A stretch of 64,000 nt of DNA from an uncultured Lactobacillus sp. (GCA_905204935.1 CAJLBJ010000003.1:31016-95015); one strand, 5' to 3'; shown: positions 33,375 through 42,706, numbered from the stretch's first letter. Notes: generated by a model not told the origin, from the sequence alone. Program-made: numbers and translations.

Positions 33375-34271
33375 TTATTGGTTAACTGTTACATTACCTT
33401 TATCATCTTTTGTCACGTTCATATCATTGATACTGATATAACCAAGTTTTTTAACTAATGAACGTTGTACAGCTGGTGATTGCATATACTTCAAGAATTT
33501 CTTAGCAACGCCTGTTGGTTTGCCGTTTGTATACATATGTTCATATGACCAAATCTTCCAAGCGTTTGAAGCTACATTTTCATCAGTTGGTTTAACACCA
33601 TCAATTGACAATGCTTGCAAGGAATCATCAACATAAGAAAATGCCAAATAACTGATTGCACCTGGTGTTTGTGCAACGATCTTTTGCACTGTTCCGTTTG
33701 AATCTTGTTCTTGCGATTTAACTGCTTCTTGACCATTTAATACGGCACTTTCAAAGGTTGCACGTGTACCAGATCCTTTAGCACGGTTAACAACAGAGAT
33801 TGCTTCATCTTTACCGCCTAATTCCTTCCAGTTGGTAATTTCGCCAGTAAAAATCTTTCTTAATTGTTCCATTGTCACATTCTTGACACCACAGTCTTTG
33901 TTAACAACTGGTGTCATCCCAACAACAGCCACTTTATGATCAACTAACTTGTCTGCATCAATTTCAGATTGAGCTTCAGCAAAGATATCAGAATTACCAA
34001 TTGCAACTGCACCTGATTGAACTTGGCTTAATCCTGTACCAGAACCGCCACCTTGCACAGTGATATCTGCACCTGCGTTACTTTCTTGATATTTTTTAGC
34101 AGCTTGTTCAACTAATGGTTGTAAAGCAGTTGCACCAACAATAGTAATCTTTTCTGAATCACTTTTAGCTGCATCTGCTGATTTGCTATTATCTGAACTG
34201 CACCCTGTTAACACTGTGCCAAAAACACCCAATGCTACAAGTGCTGAAACGAACAATTTATTTTTTTTCAT
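33375..34271 (-). CDS. pstS: Phosphate-binding lipoprotein PstS
   Basis: The 298-residue protein has a lipoprotein signal peptide with lipobox LTGC (Cys near 24). A PstS body follows, with phosphate-loop sequences VGATALQPLVEQ, GGGSGTGLSQVQSG and RAKGSGTRATFES, which bind the anion through backbone and serine/threonine contacts. It should deliver phosphate to a PstCAB importer. Unusually the importer genes do not follow: the next features are a hairpin-rich 210-nt stretch, a terminator and the two-component genes. Four TTTACA-like repeats about 11 bp apart precede the -10 box, a PhoP-type promoter layout. Confidence 0.93.
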   Translation of the reverse strand: MKKNKLFVSALVALGVFGTVLTGCSSDNSKSADAAKSDSEKITIVGATALQPLVEQAAKKYQESNAGADITVQGGGSGTGLSQVQSGAVAIGNSDIFAEAQSEIDADKLVDHKVAVVGMTPVVNKDCGVKNVTMEQLRKIFTGEITNWKELGGKDEAISVVNRAKGSGTRATFESAVLNGQEAVKSQEQDSNGTVQKIVAQTPGAISYLAFSYVDDSLQALSIDGVKPTDENVASNAWKIWSYEHMYTNGKPTGVAKKFLKYMQSPAVQRSLVKKLGYISINDMNVTKDDKGNVTVNQ

Positions 34272-34324
34272 AATTTGGTTGCCCCTTAACTATAATTATC
34301 GTTACTCTCCTGAGCACATTAGTA

Positions 34325-34399
34325 AGTATAGTCTTTTAATGTAAAAGCAAAATATCGAAAGCGTAAAGGAATTGTAATGATAAAATATTTAAATGTAAA
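34325..34399 (-). promoter_or_regulatory. pstS promoter with Pho-box-like repeats
   Basis: On the minus strand, TTTACA (34394-34399), ATTACA (34373-34378), TTTACG (34362-34367) and TTTACA (34340-34345) are spaced 21, 11 and 22 bp, multiples of a helical turn. They end 9 bp before a -10 TATACT (34325-34330), with no separate -35. This resembles PhoP-activated promoters of Bacillus (TTAACA repeats, 11-bp spacing). Confidence 0.6.
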
Positions 34400-34489
34400 G
34401 AAAAAGTAACGTTTCTTCATGTGACAACTTTTTTGTATGCGTAGCTTATGCTAAAATGACTAAGTATCTTTGTAAATGGAGGAAACTAT

Positions 34490-35587
34490 ATGTTAAAAAA
34501 AAGCTTGCATGCTTTAACTTGGATAGTAGCGGTACTCATAATTGCTTTAGTTGGATACTTTTGCTACTTACAAATCCATTACTATAGGATTGCCGATAAA
34601 CAAACTTTATCCATTAAAAATCCACAAAAACAACAGCTACAAACCAACAAAACCTACACTTTAAGTACTTACAACATCGGCTTTGGTGCTTATAGTCCAG
34701 ACTTTACCTTCTTTATGGATAAAAACCAGATGAAAGATGGCCCAGAAACACAAGGTAAAAACGGTAAAGCTAAAGACAAAGAAACGGTATTACATAATAC
34801 CACAGGTGTGATTAACACCGTCAAAAAACTCAATAGTGACTTTATGTTTTTCCAAGAAATCGATACAAATTCTAGTCGTAGCTATCATGTTAACCAAGTA
34901 AAACAAATCACACATACCTTTAATAATTATGCTAATGTGTTTGCTAATAACTTTCATTCAGTCTTTTTGGCTTATCCTTTAACAGATCCACATGGCGCCG
35001 TACAATCAGGCCTTTTAAGTTTGAGCCGTTACCGAATCGATTCTGCGACTCGTCGCAAATATCCAATTAGCCAAGCACTAATCAGTAAGTTTTTCGACTT
35101 AGATCGTTGTTTTGTCGTGTTGCGCTTGCCTGTTTCTAACAATAAACAACTTGTCTTAATCAACAGTCATATGTCTGCTTACGATAAAGGTGGCAAAATG
35201 CGCGCTAAGCAGCTTGCCTTATTAAACTCCGTCATGCGTCAAGAAGTTAAAGCCGGCAATTACGTTATTGTTGGTGGTGATTTTAATCATGCTTTGGGAC
35301 AAGATATGTTAACTCATTTTGCTAATCAACAAGAAGTACCTGATTGGGTGTCTGTTTTAACTAATCATGACTTAACTAACGGTATTCATTTTGTGCGCGC
35401 GCAAAACACCAATCAAGTTCCAACTTGTCATGGAACAGACATTGCTTATACTCCAAATAAAACTTATCAAACCGTTGTCGATGGCTTTTTAGTCTCTGAT
35501 AATGTCGCTGCAACAGCTACTAATATCCAAACTAATTATGCTTATTCCGATCATAATCCGGTACAATTAAAATTCACCTTAAAATAA
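34490..35587 (+). CDS. Membrane-anchored endonuclease/exonuclease/phosphatase (EEP) family protein
   Basis: The 365-residue protein has an N-terminal transmembrane helix (WIVAVLIIALVGYFCYLQI) and an extracytoplasmic EEP domain. Motifs are LSTYNIGFG, FMFFQEIDTNS with the metal-binding glutamate, INSHMSAYDKGG, VIVGGDFNHALG and the terminal YSDHNPV histidine. The family includes nucleases, sphingomyelinases and inositol phosphatases. The outer position argues for a secreted nuclease, phosphodiesterase or lipid-acting enzyme rather than DNA repair. The ATG follows GGAGGAAACTAT. It is divergent from pstS, sharing a 218-nt control region, so it could be a phosphate-scavenging enzyme. Confidence 0.88.
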   Translation: MLKKSLHALTWIVAVLIIALVGYFCYLQIHYYRIADKQTLSIKNPQKQQLQTNKTYTLSTYNIGFGAYSPDFTFFMDKNQMKDGPETQGKNGKAKDKETVLHNTTGVINTVKKLNSDFMFFQEIDTNSSRSYHVNQVKQITHTFNNYANVFANNFHSVFLAYPLTDPHGAVQSGLLSLSRYRIDSATRRKYPISQALISKFFDLDRCFVVLRLPVSNNKQLVLINSHMSAYDKGGKMRAKQLALLNSVMRQEVKAGNYVIVGGDFNHALGQDMLTHFANQQEVPDWVSVLTNHDLTNGIHFVRAQNTNQVPTCHGTDIAYTPNKTYQTVVDGFLVSDNVAATATNIQTNYAYSDHNPVQLKFTLK

Positions 35588-35633
35588 AAAAGCAAGGTTA
35601 GATACAAAAATGTGTCTAATCTTGCTTTTTTAC
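35586..35633. terminator. Terminator of the EEP gene
   Basis: AAAAAAGCAAGGTTAGA and TCTAATCTTGCTTTTTT form a long hairpin with runs on both flanks. Confidence 0.9.
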
Positions 35634-35677
35634 TTAATTAAGCTCAGACTTATTGGTTAGCATCCACATGCTAATTA

Positions 35678-37009
35678 CTAGTCGTTTTCTTTTGGCTGTT
35701 TAATTTTAACTTGCATCCACTCGATGTAATTACGATTAAATTCGGTAATCGTAATTTCAAGATCACCCATAGTAATCACTTTACCTAATTTAATCTTATG
35801 TTTTTCAAGTAAGTATCCAGCAATTGTTACACTGTCTGATTCTTCAAAATCCTTAGCCTTAAATTTAAAGTAACGCTCAAAATCATATAGTGTAGTTTTT
35901 CCTGATACTAAGAAGGTGCCGTCTTCATTTTTGATGATATCATCAGGAGACACATCATCGGCTTCATCTTTAACCGTTCCAAACAATTCTTCATAAATAT
36001 CACGGTCAGTCACAATCCCACTAGTCCCACCATATTCATCTAAAACTACAACCATTGGGACATGACTTTGAATCATTTGTTGCAATAAATTATGAATAGG
36101 TGTTACCTCAGGTGCAGTGATGATTGTACGCATTACCTTAGCAACACGCACATTGGGATCTTCTTTAGCTTGTTTAATCATGTCATAAATGTAAACATAC
36201 CCCAAAATCTTATCTTTATCATTGTTAGCTACTACTGGATAACGTGTAAATTTTTGGTGTAAATAGCGTTCAATAACGTCTTTGACAGTATCTGTAACAT
36301 CCACAACTTCTAAGCTTGTACGATCGACCATAATGTCTTTAGCAACCTTATCATTAAATTCAAAAGCCCGTTGCATATAGACATAATCATCTTTATCGAT
36401 TGCTCCGCCAATAGCAGCATTTTTGGAAATATTTAAAATTTCACTTTGCGATAAAACATCTTCACCTTCGCCAGCAGGCTTTAACCCGATCAAACGAACC
36501 AAGCCCGAAGCCGAAACATTTAATAACCATACGAATGGATAAAATGCCACATGAAAATAATGCAACGGTGTTACAACAAACATCATTACTTTTAACGGCA
36601 TATCAATACTAATATTTTTAGGAACGATTTCTGTCACAACAACTTCAAGATAGGTTAACAATGCCACGCCTAAAAACGCACTAAGCGCAATCACGGTTGC
36701 TTTGTTGAGGGGCAAAAAGCCAAACAATTCGGTAAAAAGAGTGGTCAATGAATCTGCTCCAATCCACCCTAAAATAATTCCTGTCAGCGAAATACCTACT
36801 TGAGTAGTTGAAAGATACTCATTCATATTAGAGACCATCTTTAATGCTAACCGTAATTTACGTTCATTACCATTGCCATTTTCTAATTCACTTTCAAGCG
36901 CACTCTTACGCACGGTCACAATTGCAAATTCTGAGGCAACAAAAAACGAAGCAAAATAAAAGACAATTAGCATTACCAACAAATTAGTGGCTATCTGGCC
37001 ATTTGACAT
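35678..37009 (-). CDS. CNNM/CorC-family transporter-like protein (HlyC/CorC)
   Basis: The 443-residue protein has an N-terminal DUF21/CNNM membrane domain of about 200 residues: FYFASFFVASEFAIVTVRKS, ISLTGIILGWIGADSL, VVVTEIVPKNISID. Two CBS domains follow (about 220-340: IMVDRTSLEVVD..., KVMRTIITAPEVTP..VPMVVVLDEYGGTSGIVT), then a CorC_HlyC domain (GTFLVSGKTTLYDFERYF). Members export or sense Mg2+ or Co2+, though historically annotated as hemolysins. It is monocistronic. Confidence 0.9.
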   Translation of the reverse strand: MSNGQIATNLLVMLIVFYFASFFVASEFAIVTVRKSALESELENGNGNERKLRLALKMVSNMNEYLSTTQVGISLTGIILGWIGADSLTTLFTELFGFLPLNKATVIALSAFLGVALLTYLEVVVTEIVPKNISIDMPLKVMMFVVTPLHYFHVAFYPFVWLLNVSASGLVRLIGLKPAGEGEDVLSQSEILNISKNAAIGGAIDKDDYVYMQRAFEFNDKVAKDIMVDRTSLEVVDVTDTVKDVIERYLHQKFTRYPVVANNDKDKILGYVYIYDMIKQAKEDPNVRVAKVMRTIITAPEVTPIHNLLQQMIQSHVPMVVVLDEYGGTSGIVTDRDIYEELFGTVKDEADDVSPDDIIKNEDGTFLVSGKTTLYDFERYFKFKAKDFEESDSVTIAGYLLEKHKIKLGKVITMGDLEITITEFNRNYIEWMQVKIKQPKEND

Positions 37010-37087
37010 AAATTAAATCCTCATTTCTATATATTCATACTAATACAATTATAATATCATTTTTGCACTATACAAAACAAATTCAAT

Positions 37088-37612
37088 TTAAAATAATGAA
37101 CTGATAACAGGTAAAACAATCATTAAAAATAAGATACTGCTCAAAATTCCATTGGCCTTTGGTGTTAATTTTTCTTCTGCAGTGTTTAGACGATAAAAAT
37201 AAAGTAACGCCCCAACTTCACCCAATAAGATTAAAATATTACCAATATAGATGCTTTTAGCAGGCAATAAGAAAATAATCAACACGATTAAAACTAAGCG
37301 ACAAAAGACATCTGGTAAGCGACTAATCATATAAATACGAAACATTTCTCCAAAGCTCATATCTTGTTTTAGCCAACGACTCACCCCAAATAAAATCGCT
37401 ACTAAAATAACAATGCCTAAAGCAGTCCCTATCAAACCTGAAATACTGCCAATTGCTGCAACCAAATATTGGACTGCTTGTTGCTCTAATGTTTTATCCG
37501 GTGATAAACGCACTGTGATTAATGCAGTCACCAATGCCATTACGATCAAATAAGCTGCAAATGTTAGCCACGCCAACATATTAGAGTGCCAAAAATTTTG
37601 TTTTTCTTTCAT
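37088..37612 (-). CDS. Five-helix integral membrane protein, unknown function
   Basis: The 174-residue protein consists almost wholly of five hydrophobic segments (LAWLTFAAYLIVMALVTALI; SISGLIGTALGIVILVAILFGVSRWL; VFCRLVLIVLIIFLLPA; IGNILILLGEVGALLYFY; ILSSILFLMIVLPVISSLF). The layout is reminiscent of Yip1-domain proteins, with a FGEMFRIYMISRLPDV loop between helices. No catalytic residues are evident. It follows the CorC-like gene's promoter side in the same direction and has its own ribosome site. The function is unknown. Confidence 0.7.
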   Translation of the reverse strand: MKEKQNFWHSNMLAWLTFAAYLIVMALVTALITVRLSPDKTLEQQAVQYLVAAIGSISGLIGTALGIVILVAILFGVSRWLKQDMSFGEMFRIYMISRLPDVFCRLVLIVLIIFLLPAKSIYIGNILILLGEVGALLYFYRLNTAEEKLTPKANGILSSILFLMIVLPVISSLF

Positions 37613-37745
37613 ATTAATTTTATCCTCATTTTTAAATATTTATCTCTATCAAAACATGCTTACTAAAATTTTTCAAGTAAAAAGAGGGATTTTCCTTACT
37701 AGCTTTTTGAAACAAAAAAAGATTACGGATTGGTAGCAAAAATAA

Positions 37746-37787
37746 AAAAGAATTGGATGTGTCTTTCACAATCAATTCTTTTTTACT
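37746..37787 (-). terminator. Terminator of metNIQ
   Basis: AAAAAAGAATTG...CAATTCTTTTTTA on the minus strand, next to the metQ stop codon. Confidence 0.85.
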
Positions 37788-37790
37788 ATA

Positions 37791-38603
37791 TTATTTAACT
37801 GGCAAAACTGCACCTTTATATTCTTTTTTGATCCATGCTTGTGTTGACTTGGAACGTAGAGCTTTCATTAACTTTTTAATAGCTGGGTTCTTCTCATCGC
37901 CCTTACGTACAGCAACAATGTTAGCATACGGAGAAGTATCTTTTTCTAATGCAATTGCATCTTTAGTAGGATTTAACCCTGCTTGTACAGCATAATTAGC
38001 GTTAATAACTGTTGCATCACCTTCATTTGCTTCATAAAGTTTAGGCATCAACTTAGCTTCATAAGTGTGTTTGAACTTAAGATGTTTTTTATTGGTCTTA
38101 ATATCATCAAAATTAGCAGTTTCAATGTTAGTGCCTTTCTTTAATGTAATCAAACCTGCATCTTTGAAAATTTGTAAAACGCGGCCGTAATCAGAAACAC
38201 TGTTAGACACTAAGATTGTCGCATTTTTTGGTAGCTTCTTTAGACTCTTATAATCTTTAGAATAAACACCGATTGGTTCCAGATGAACTGCACCAGCACT
38301 TACCAGGTTGCCATCATTTTTCTTATTCCATTCTTCTAAAAATGGTGTGTGTTGGAAGTAGTTAGCATCTAATTCTTTGTTAGCTAAAGCCTTGTTTGGC
38401 AAGATATAATCATCGAAAACCTTGATTTTAAGGTTGATTCCTTGTTTTTTTAGTTTAGGCTTGATGTGTTCTAAAATTTTTGCGTGTGGTGTTGATGAAG
38501 CACCAACAGTCAGCGTCGTATCAGCGTTAGCTTTTGGAGCTGTAAAGAATAAACAAGCGGCCGTTGCTAAAGTTGTAATTGCTACAAAATGTAATTTTTT
38601 CAT
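37791..38603 (-). CDS. metQ: Methionine ABC transporter substrate-binding protein MetQ
   Basis: The ATG at 38603 follows GAGGTGAAAGTT and gives 270 residues; an in-frame start further upstream would run into metI. The NlpA/MetQ signatures are LTVGASSTPHAKILEHIKPKLKKQGI, VFDDYILPNKALANKELDANYFQHTPFLE, GVYSKDYKSLKKLP and NANYAVQAGLNP. The signal peptide MKKLHFVAITTLATAACLFF has TAAC rather than a good lipobox, while KANA-DTT resembles a signal peptidase I site. Anchoring is therefore uncertain. It is the last gene of the T-box-controlled metNIQ operon. Confidence 0.92.
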   Translation of the reverse strand: MKKLHFVAITTLATAACLFFTAPKANADTTLTVGASSTPHAKILEHIKPKLKKQGINLKIKVFDDYILPNKALANKELDANYFQHTPFLEEWNKKNDGNLVSAGAVHLEPIGVYSKDYKSLKKLPKNATILVSNSVSDYGRVLQIFKDAGLITLKKGTNIETANFDDIKTNKKHLKFKHTYEAKLMPKLYEANEGDATVINANYAVQAGLNPTKDAIALEKDTSPYANIVAVRKGDEKNPAIKKLMKALRSKSTQAWIKKEYKGAVLPVK

Positions 38604-38625
38604 AACTTTCACCTCATATATATTT

Positions 38626-39312
38626 TTAACGTTTATCGATTTTTTTAACGACTGTATCCCCAATAAATTGAAATAAAAAGACAATTAAAACAATAATCAC
38701 CGTTGCACAAAGAGTAATTGCATTATTGTAAGACAAAAATCCATCGGTATAAGCTAATTGACCTAAACCACCAGCTCCAATTGCCCCAGCCATCGCTGTA
38801 TAGCCAATCAACGAAATGGCCGTTACGGTTATTCCAGAAACCAATGCAGGTAAACTTTCTGGAATCAAAACTTTAAAGACTAATTGCCAACGTGAAGCAC
38901 CCATGGCTTGAGCTGCTTCTAATACCCCACCATCAACTTCATTAAAAGCAATTTGAACCAAGCGAGCATAAAATGGTGCAGCTGAGATTACAAGTGATGG
39001 AATAGCCGCCTTTGCTCCTGTAATTGCCCCAACTAAAACTTGTGTCACGGGTAAAAGTAAAACAATCAAAATGATAAAAGGAATCGAACGAAAGACATTA
39101 ACGAATAATGTAACTATGATATTTAACAAACGAACTGACCATTTTTTGCTGCCATTTGTTTGATAAAGTATCAATCCTAATAATAGTCCTAAAATCGTTA
39201 CAATCACTACCGATAAAACGGTCATCCAAATTGTTTCCCAAGTTGCTGCTAAAATATTTGACCAGTTAACTTCTTGAAATTGAAAATATGATGCAAATCC
39301 TGTGCTATTCAT
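38626..39312 (-). CDS. metI: Methionine ABC transporter permease MetI
   Basis: The 228-residue permease has five or six helices. It shows NILAATWETIWMTVLSVVIVTILGLLLGL at the start, NVFRSIPFIILIVLL, the EAA loop EAAQAMGASRWQLVFKVLIPESLP that contacts the ATPase, and AMAGAIGAGGLGQLAY. These are standard MetI features. Its start overlaps the metN stop by 8 bp (translational coupling), and metQ follows after 22 nt. Confidence 0.95.
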   Translation of the reverse strand: MNSTGFASYFQFQEVNWSNILAATWETIWMTVLSVVIVTILGLLLGLILYQTNGSKKWSVRLLNIIVTLFVNVFRSIPFIILIVLLLPVTQVLVGAITGAKAAIPSLVISAAPFYARLVQIAFNEVDGGVLEAAQAMGASRWQLVFKVLIPESLPALVSGITVTAISLIGYTAMAGAIGAGGLGQLAYTDGFLSYNNAITLCATVIIVLIVFLFQFIGDTVVKKIDKR

Positions 39313-40348
39313 GAGTAATCACCTTCGTTTCTACACGCATGTTAGCGAAAAATTCTAACGCCGCGTCAATTTGTTTTTTAGGACCCAATAATTGGACAAA
39401 TAACGTTCCAATCGTGGCCTTTTTATCAGCTAATTGATGAATCGATCCTTCTAAAATACTCAATTGTACTTCTGGAAATTCGCGAATAACTTCTGTCACA
39501 ACTGGCATTTGAACTTGATCGCCATGAAAACGCAACTGCACCAAAATACCATCAGGATATTTGTTTAACAATTGTGTAGCCACTTCTTTTATATCTGCAC
39601 TTTGATTAGTGTCTACTTCGGCATTAACAAAACGCTTGGTTAATTCTTGTTGTGGATGATTGAAAACTTCAATAACAGGTCCTTGTTCAATAACTTGACC
39701 AGCTTCCATCACTGCTACTTTATCTGCCAAACGGCGAATAACATGCATCTCATGCGTAATGATGACAATAGTCAAACCTAACTTGCGATTAATATCTTCT
39801 AGTAAATCTAACACTTCATCGGTTGTTTGTGGATCTAAAGCACTAGTAGCCTCATCTGAAATTAAGATATCTGGATCATTGGCCAAGGCTCTTGCAATCC
39901 CTACCCTTTGCTTTTGTCCGCCTGATAATTGTGCCGGATAAGCGTGCATACGTTCACCCAAACCGACTAATTGTGCTAATTCTTTTGCTTTTTTGGTTCG
40001 TTGCTCTTTAGCCACGCCGTTTAGTTCTAACGGAAACATGATGTTTTCTAAAACGGTTCGTGACCATAACAAGTTAAAATGTTGGAAAATCATTCCGATT
40101 TTTTTACGCTTTTCTCTTAGTTGCGCTCCTTTAAGTGTGTCGATTCGTTGTCCATCGATTAAAATTTCTCCACTTGTCGGCGTTTCTAAACCATTTAGCA
40201 TGCGAACCAACGTACTTTTCCCAGCCCCAGAAAAGCCGACAATTCCATAAACTTCACCTGTTTGAATCGTCAAATTAACATTTTTAACAGCTTCTAGCGT
40301 GCCATCTTTAGTTTCGAATCTTTTAATAATATTTTTTAACTCAATCAT
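39305..40348 (-). CDS. metN: Methionine ABC transporter ATPase MetN
   Basis: The 347-residue ATPase has Walker A GIVGFSGAGKST, signature LSGGQKQRVGIARAL, Walker B ILISDEATSALDP and H-loop IIITHEMHVI. It is followed by a C-terminal ACT-like NIL domain (about 260-345), which in MetN binds methionine and inhibits transport (trans-inhibition). It is the first gene of the operon, controlled by the methionine T-box leader at 40383-40625. Confidence 0.95.
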   Translation of the reverse strand: MIELKNIIKRFETKDGTLEAVKNVNLTIQTGEVYGIVGFSGAGKSTLVRMLNGLETPTSGEILIDGQRIDTLKGAQLREKRKKIGMIFQHFNLLWSRTVLENIMFPLELNGVAKEQRTKKAKELAQLVGLGERMHAYPAQLSGGQKQRVGIARALANDPDILISDEATSALDPQTTDEVLDLLEDINRKLGLTIVIITHEMHVIRRLADKVAVMEAGQVIEQGPVIEVFNHPQQELTKRFVNAEVDTNQSADIKEVATQLLNKYPDGILVQLRFHGDQVQMPVVTEVIREFPEVQLSILEGSIHQLADKKATIGTLFVQLLGPKKQIDAALEFFANMRVETKVITHE

Positions 40349-40382
40349 CGCTACCCTACTTTCTTTCTAGCCCATTTTTTTG

Positions 40383-40625
40383 CAAAAAAAAAGTTTCCAT
40401 CCAAGTAAAGGACGAAAACTCGCGGTACCACCTTATTTTGCCAATGATTCACACCATCAGCCTCTACAACTTCAAACAAAGTCGTTAATTATATCGTATT
40501 AACTACGGACCGCCAGCTTTCACCGTCGATCAAACTCAGAGCTCATCTTCATTCGTTTGTTCCATCCTTCTTTTCAGCAACTGAAGGTCTCTGTCAATGG
40601 ACTGCCCGAACTACTCTTCTCTTCA
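40383..40625 (-). promoter_or_regulatory. T-box riboswitch, methionine specific
   Basis: The minus strand carries the T-box sequence AAGGTGGTACCGCG (40421-40434), whose bulge pairs with the tRNA acceptor end. Stem I begins GAAGAGAAGAGTAGTTCGGG and its 3' side holds TGAAG-ATG-AGCTCT. The specifier codon is read as ATG (Met, plus-strand 40544-40546), preceded by the GAA of the specifier-loop S-turn. A terminator (AGTTTTCGTCC/GGATGGAAACT plus nine T, 40383-40419) ends the element. Uncharged tRNA-Met should allow read-through into metNIQ. The rest of the 526-nt gap (40626-40874) holds the leader promoter and the pepF promoter. Confidence 0.95.
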
Positions 40626-40834
40626 ACGTTTAAAATATTAACTTGTTAATGATTCGATATTAACTTTAAATTTTTCATTTGTCAACTACTATTTTAATTT
40701 TTTTCTCACAACTTGGTTTACTATCTACAAATCATGTTTCTAGCCTTGCTTCATGCATTTTAGCTTTTCATGTTTAACTTTATCTTTAATAGTTTTAATC
40801 AATATTTAATGATTTTAAAATTCTTTGTTAGTTA

Positions 40835-40843
40835 TGCTATAAT
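40835..40843 (+). promoter_or_regulatory. Extended -10 promoter of pepF
   Basis: TGCTATAAT (TATAAT at 40838-40843) lies 32 nt before the pepF ATG. Confidence 0.6.
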
Positions 40844-40874
40844 AAATGAAATTTAACCTAAAGGAGGCTTACTC

Positions 40875-42680
40875 ATGGGATTACCAGCTAGAAAAGATAT
40901 TCCTAAAGAATTGACTTGGGATGTCAGTGCTCTTTATAAAAGCCAAGAAGAGTGGCAAGAAGACATCGTTTTAGTCAAAAAACTCGTAGCTAATTTAAAA
41001 AAGGATTTTACAGGCAAATTAAATAATGCTTTTACCATTCAAAGTGCTTTACATGCCCTTGAAACAATCACACAAAAACTTTCATGGATCGAGCATTTTG
41101 CTTTCTTACAACAAGCTGTCGACATGACCGATCCAAACGCTAACCAACTCTTACGAACTTATAGTCAACTCGATGCAACGCTTAGCTCTGAATTAACCTT
41201 TGTAGAAACCGAAATTTTGGCTAATTCAGACCAAGTTTTAGATGAAGTCAGCTCTGCTCAACCACGCTTTGCTAGCGTTATTCGTCACTTCAAACAAGCT
41301 AAAAAGCATCGCCTTAGTCCTGAAGTTGAAAAAACCTTAGCAATGCTTAATCCAACGCTTAACGGCCCAGAAAATTTATATACGACTTGCCGTGCTGCCG
41401 ATATGGATTTTGAACCAATCACATTGGATAAGCAAACTTATCCATTATCCTTTGTCTTATACGAAAACACTTATCAATACAGCCCTGATCATAAATTGCG
41501 TCGTGCTGCGTTTAAAGAATTTTCTAAAACCTTACGCCGTTATCAAAATACGATAGCAGCCAACTACTACAATCACGTCAGCACCGAAAAAACAATCGCT
41601 ACTTTGCGCGGCTATGATTCGGTCTTTGATTATTTGTTAGATAAACAAGAAGTATCACGTGAAATGTTTACACGTCAAATCGACATGATCATGGATGGTT
41701 TAGGACCCGTCATGCAAAAATACGTCAAGTTAATTGCTAAAAAGCGTGGCTTAAAAGAGATTACCTTTGCCGATTTACAAATCGATTTAGATCCTGATTT
41801 TGCACCTAAAGTTGCGCTCAAAGAGGCTCCAGCTTATACATCTAAGGCCTTAGCACCTTTAGGCTTAGATTATCATGACATGATCATGCAATCTTTTAAA
41901 GAACGCTGGGTTGATTTTGCATGCAATGCTGGTAAAGAAACCGGTGGCTTTGAAACAGATCCTTATGGCACACATCCTTATATTTTAATGTCTTGGACCG
42001 ATGAAATGGCTGATGTTTACACCTTATTACACGAATTAGGTCATGCTGGGCAAGCCTTGTTGACGGCGGCTAATAATTCAATTTTAGCCTGCAATCCATC
42101 GACTTATCTAGTTGAAGCACCATCAACCTTTAACGAATTATTGTTAACCGATTCCTTAGCCAAAGATACTACCGACTTACGCATGCAACGCTATGCTTAT
42201 TGCAAGACGTTGACAAATACCTATTACCATAACTTTGTCACTCATTTACTCGAAGCCGCCTTTCAACGTGAAGTTTATAACCTAATCGATCAAGGGCAAG
42301 GCTTTGATGGTCCAAAACTTTGCGAGCTTAAAAAAGCTGTGCTCAAGCGTTTCTGGGGAGATACCGTCAAAATCGATGACGATGCTTCTTTGACTTGGAT
42401 GCGACAATCACATTATTATATGGGACTTTATTCTTACACCTATTCAGCAGGTTTAACCATCGCAACTCAAGCATTCTTAAGTTATCAAGCTAATGGTTCT
42501 AAACAAATCGCTCGTTGGTTAGATTTCTTGAAACTAGGTGACCAACAACCACCACTACAAGCTGCTTTAGTAGCTGGTGTTGATATCTCAACTAGCGAAC
42601 CACTCGCTAACACGATTGCCTTTTTAGATCAGACTGTCGATAAAATCATTGATTTAACAGCTCAAATCGACGCTAAATAA
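40875..42680 (+). CDS. pepF: Oligoendopeptidase F (M3B family)
   Basis: The 601-residue zinc metallopeptidase has the HELGH motif in TLLHELGHAGQ, a downstream glutamate in STYLVEAPSTFNELLLTD as third ligand, and the C-terminal YSYTYSAGLTIATQ region of M3B enzymes. The length is typical of PepF. It is cytosolic and degrades peptides of about 7-17 residues taken up by oligopeptide permeases or made by protein turnover. The ATG follows AAAGGAGGCTTACTC. The gene stands alone, flanked by the metNIQ leader and a terminator. Confidence 0.95.
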   Translation: MGLPARKDIPKELTWDVSALYKSQEEWQEDIVLVKKLVANLKKDFTGKLNNAFTIQSALHALETITQKLSWIEHFAFLQQAVDMTDPNANQLLRTYSQLDATLSSELTFVETEILANSDQVLDEVSSAQPRFASVIRHFKQAKKHRLSPEVEKTLAMLNPTLNGPENLYTTCRAADMDFEPITLDKQTYPLSFVLYENTYQYSPDHKLRRAAFKEFSKTLRRYQNTIAANYYNHVSTEKTIATLRGYDSVFDYLLDKQEVSREMFTRQIDMIMDGLGPVMQKYVKLIAKKRGLKEITFADLQIDLDPDFAPKVALKEAPAYTSKALAPLGLDYHDMIMQSFKERWVDFACNAGKETGGFETDPYGTHPYILMSWTDEMADVYTLLHELGHAGQALLTAANNSILACNPSTYLVEAPSTFNELLLTDSLAKDTTDLRMQRYAYCKTLTNTYYHNFVTHLLEAAFQREVYNLIDQGQGFDGPKLCELKKAVLKRFWGDTVKIDDDASLTWMRQSHYYMGLYSYTYSAGLTIATQAFLSYQANGSKQIARWLDFLKLGDQQPPLQAALVAGVDISTSEPLANTIAFLDQTVDKIIDLTAQIDAK

Positions 42681-42706
42681 TTTTTTAATTTGACTTTTAT
42701 AAACTT

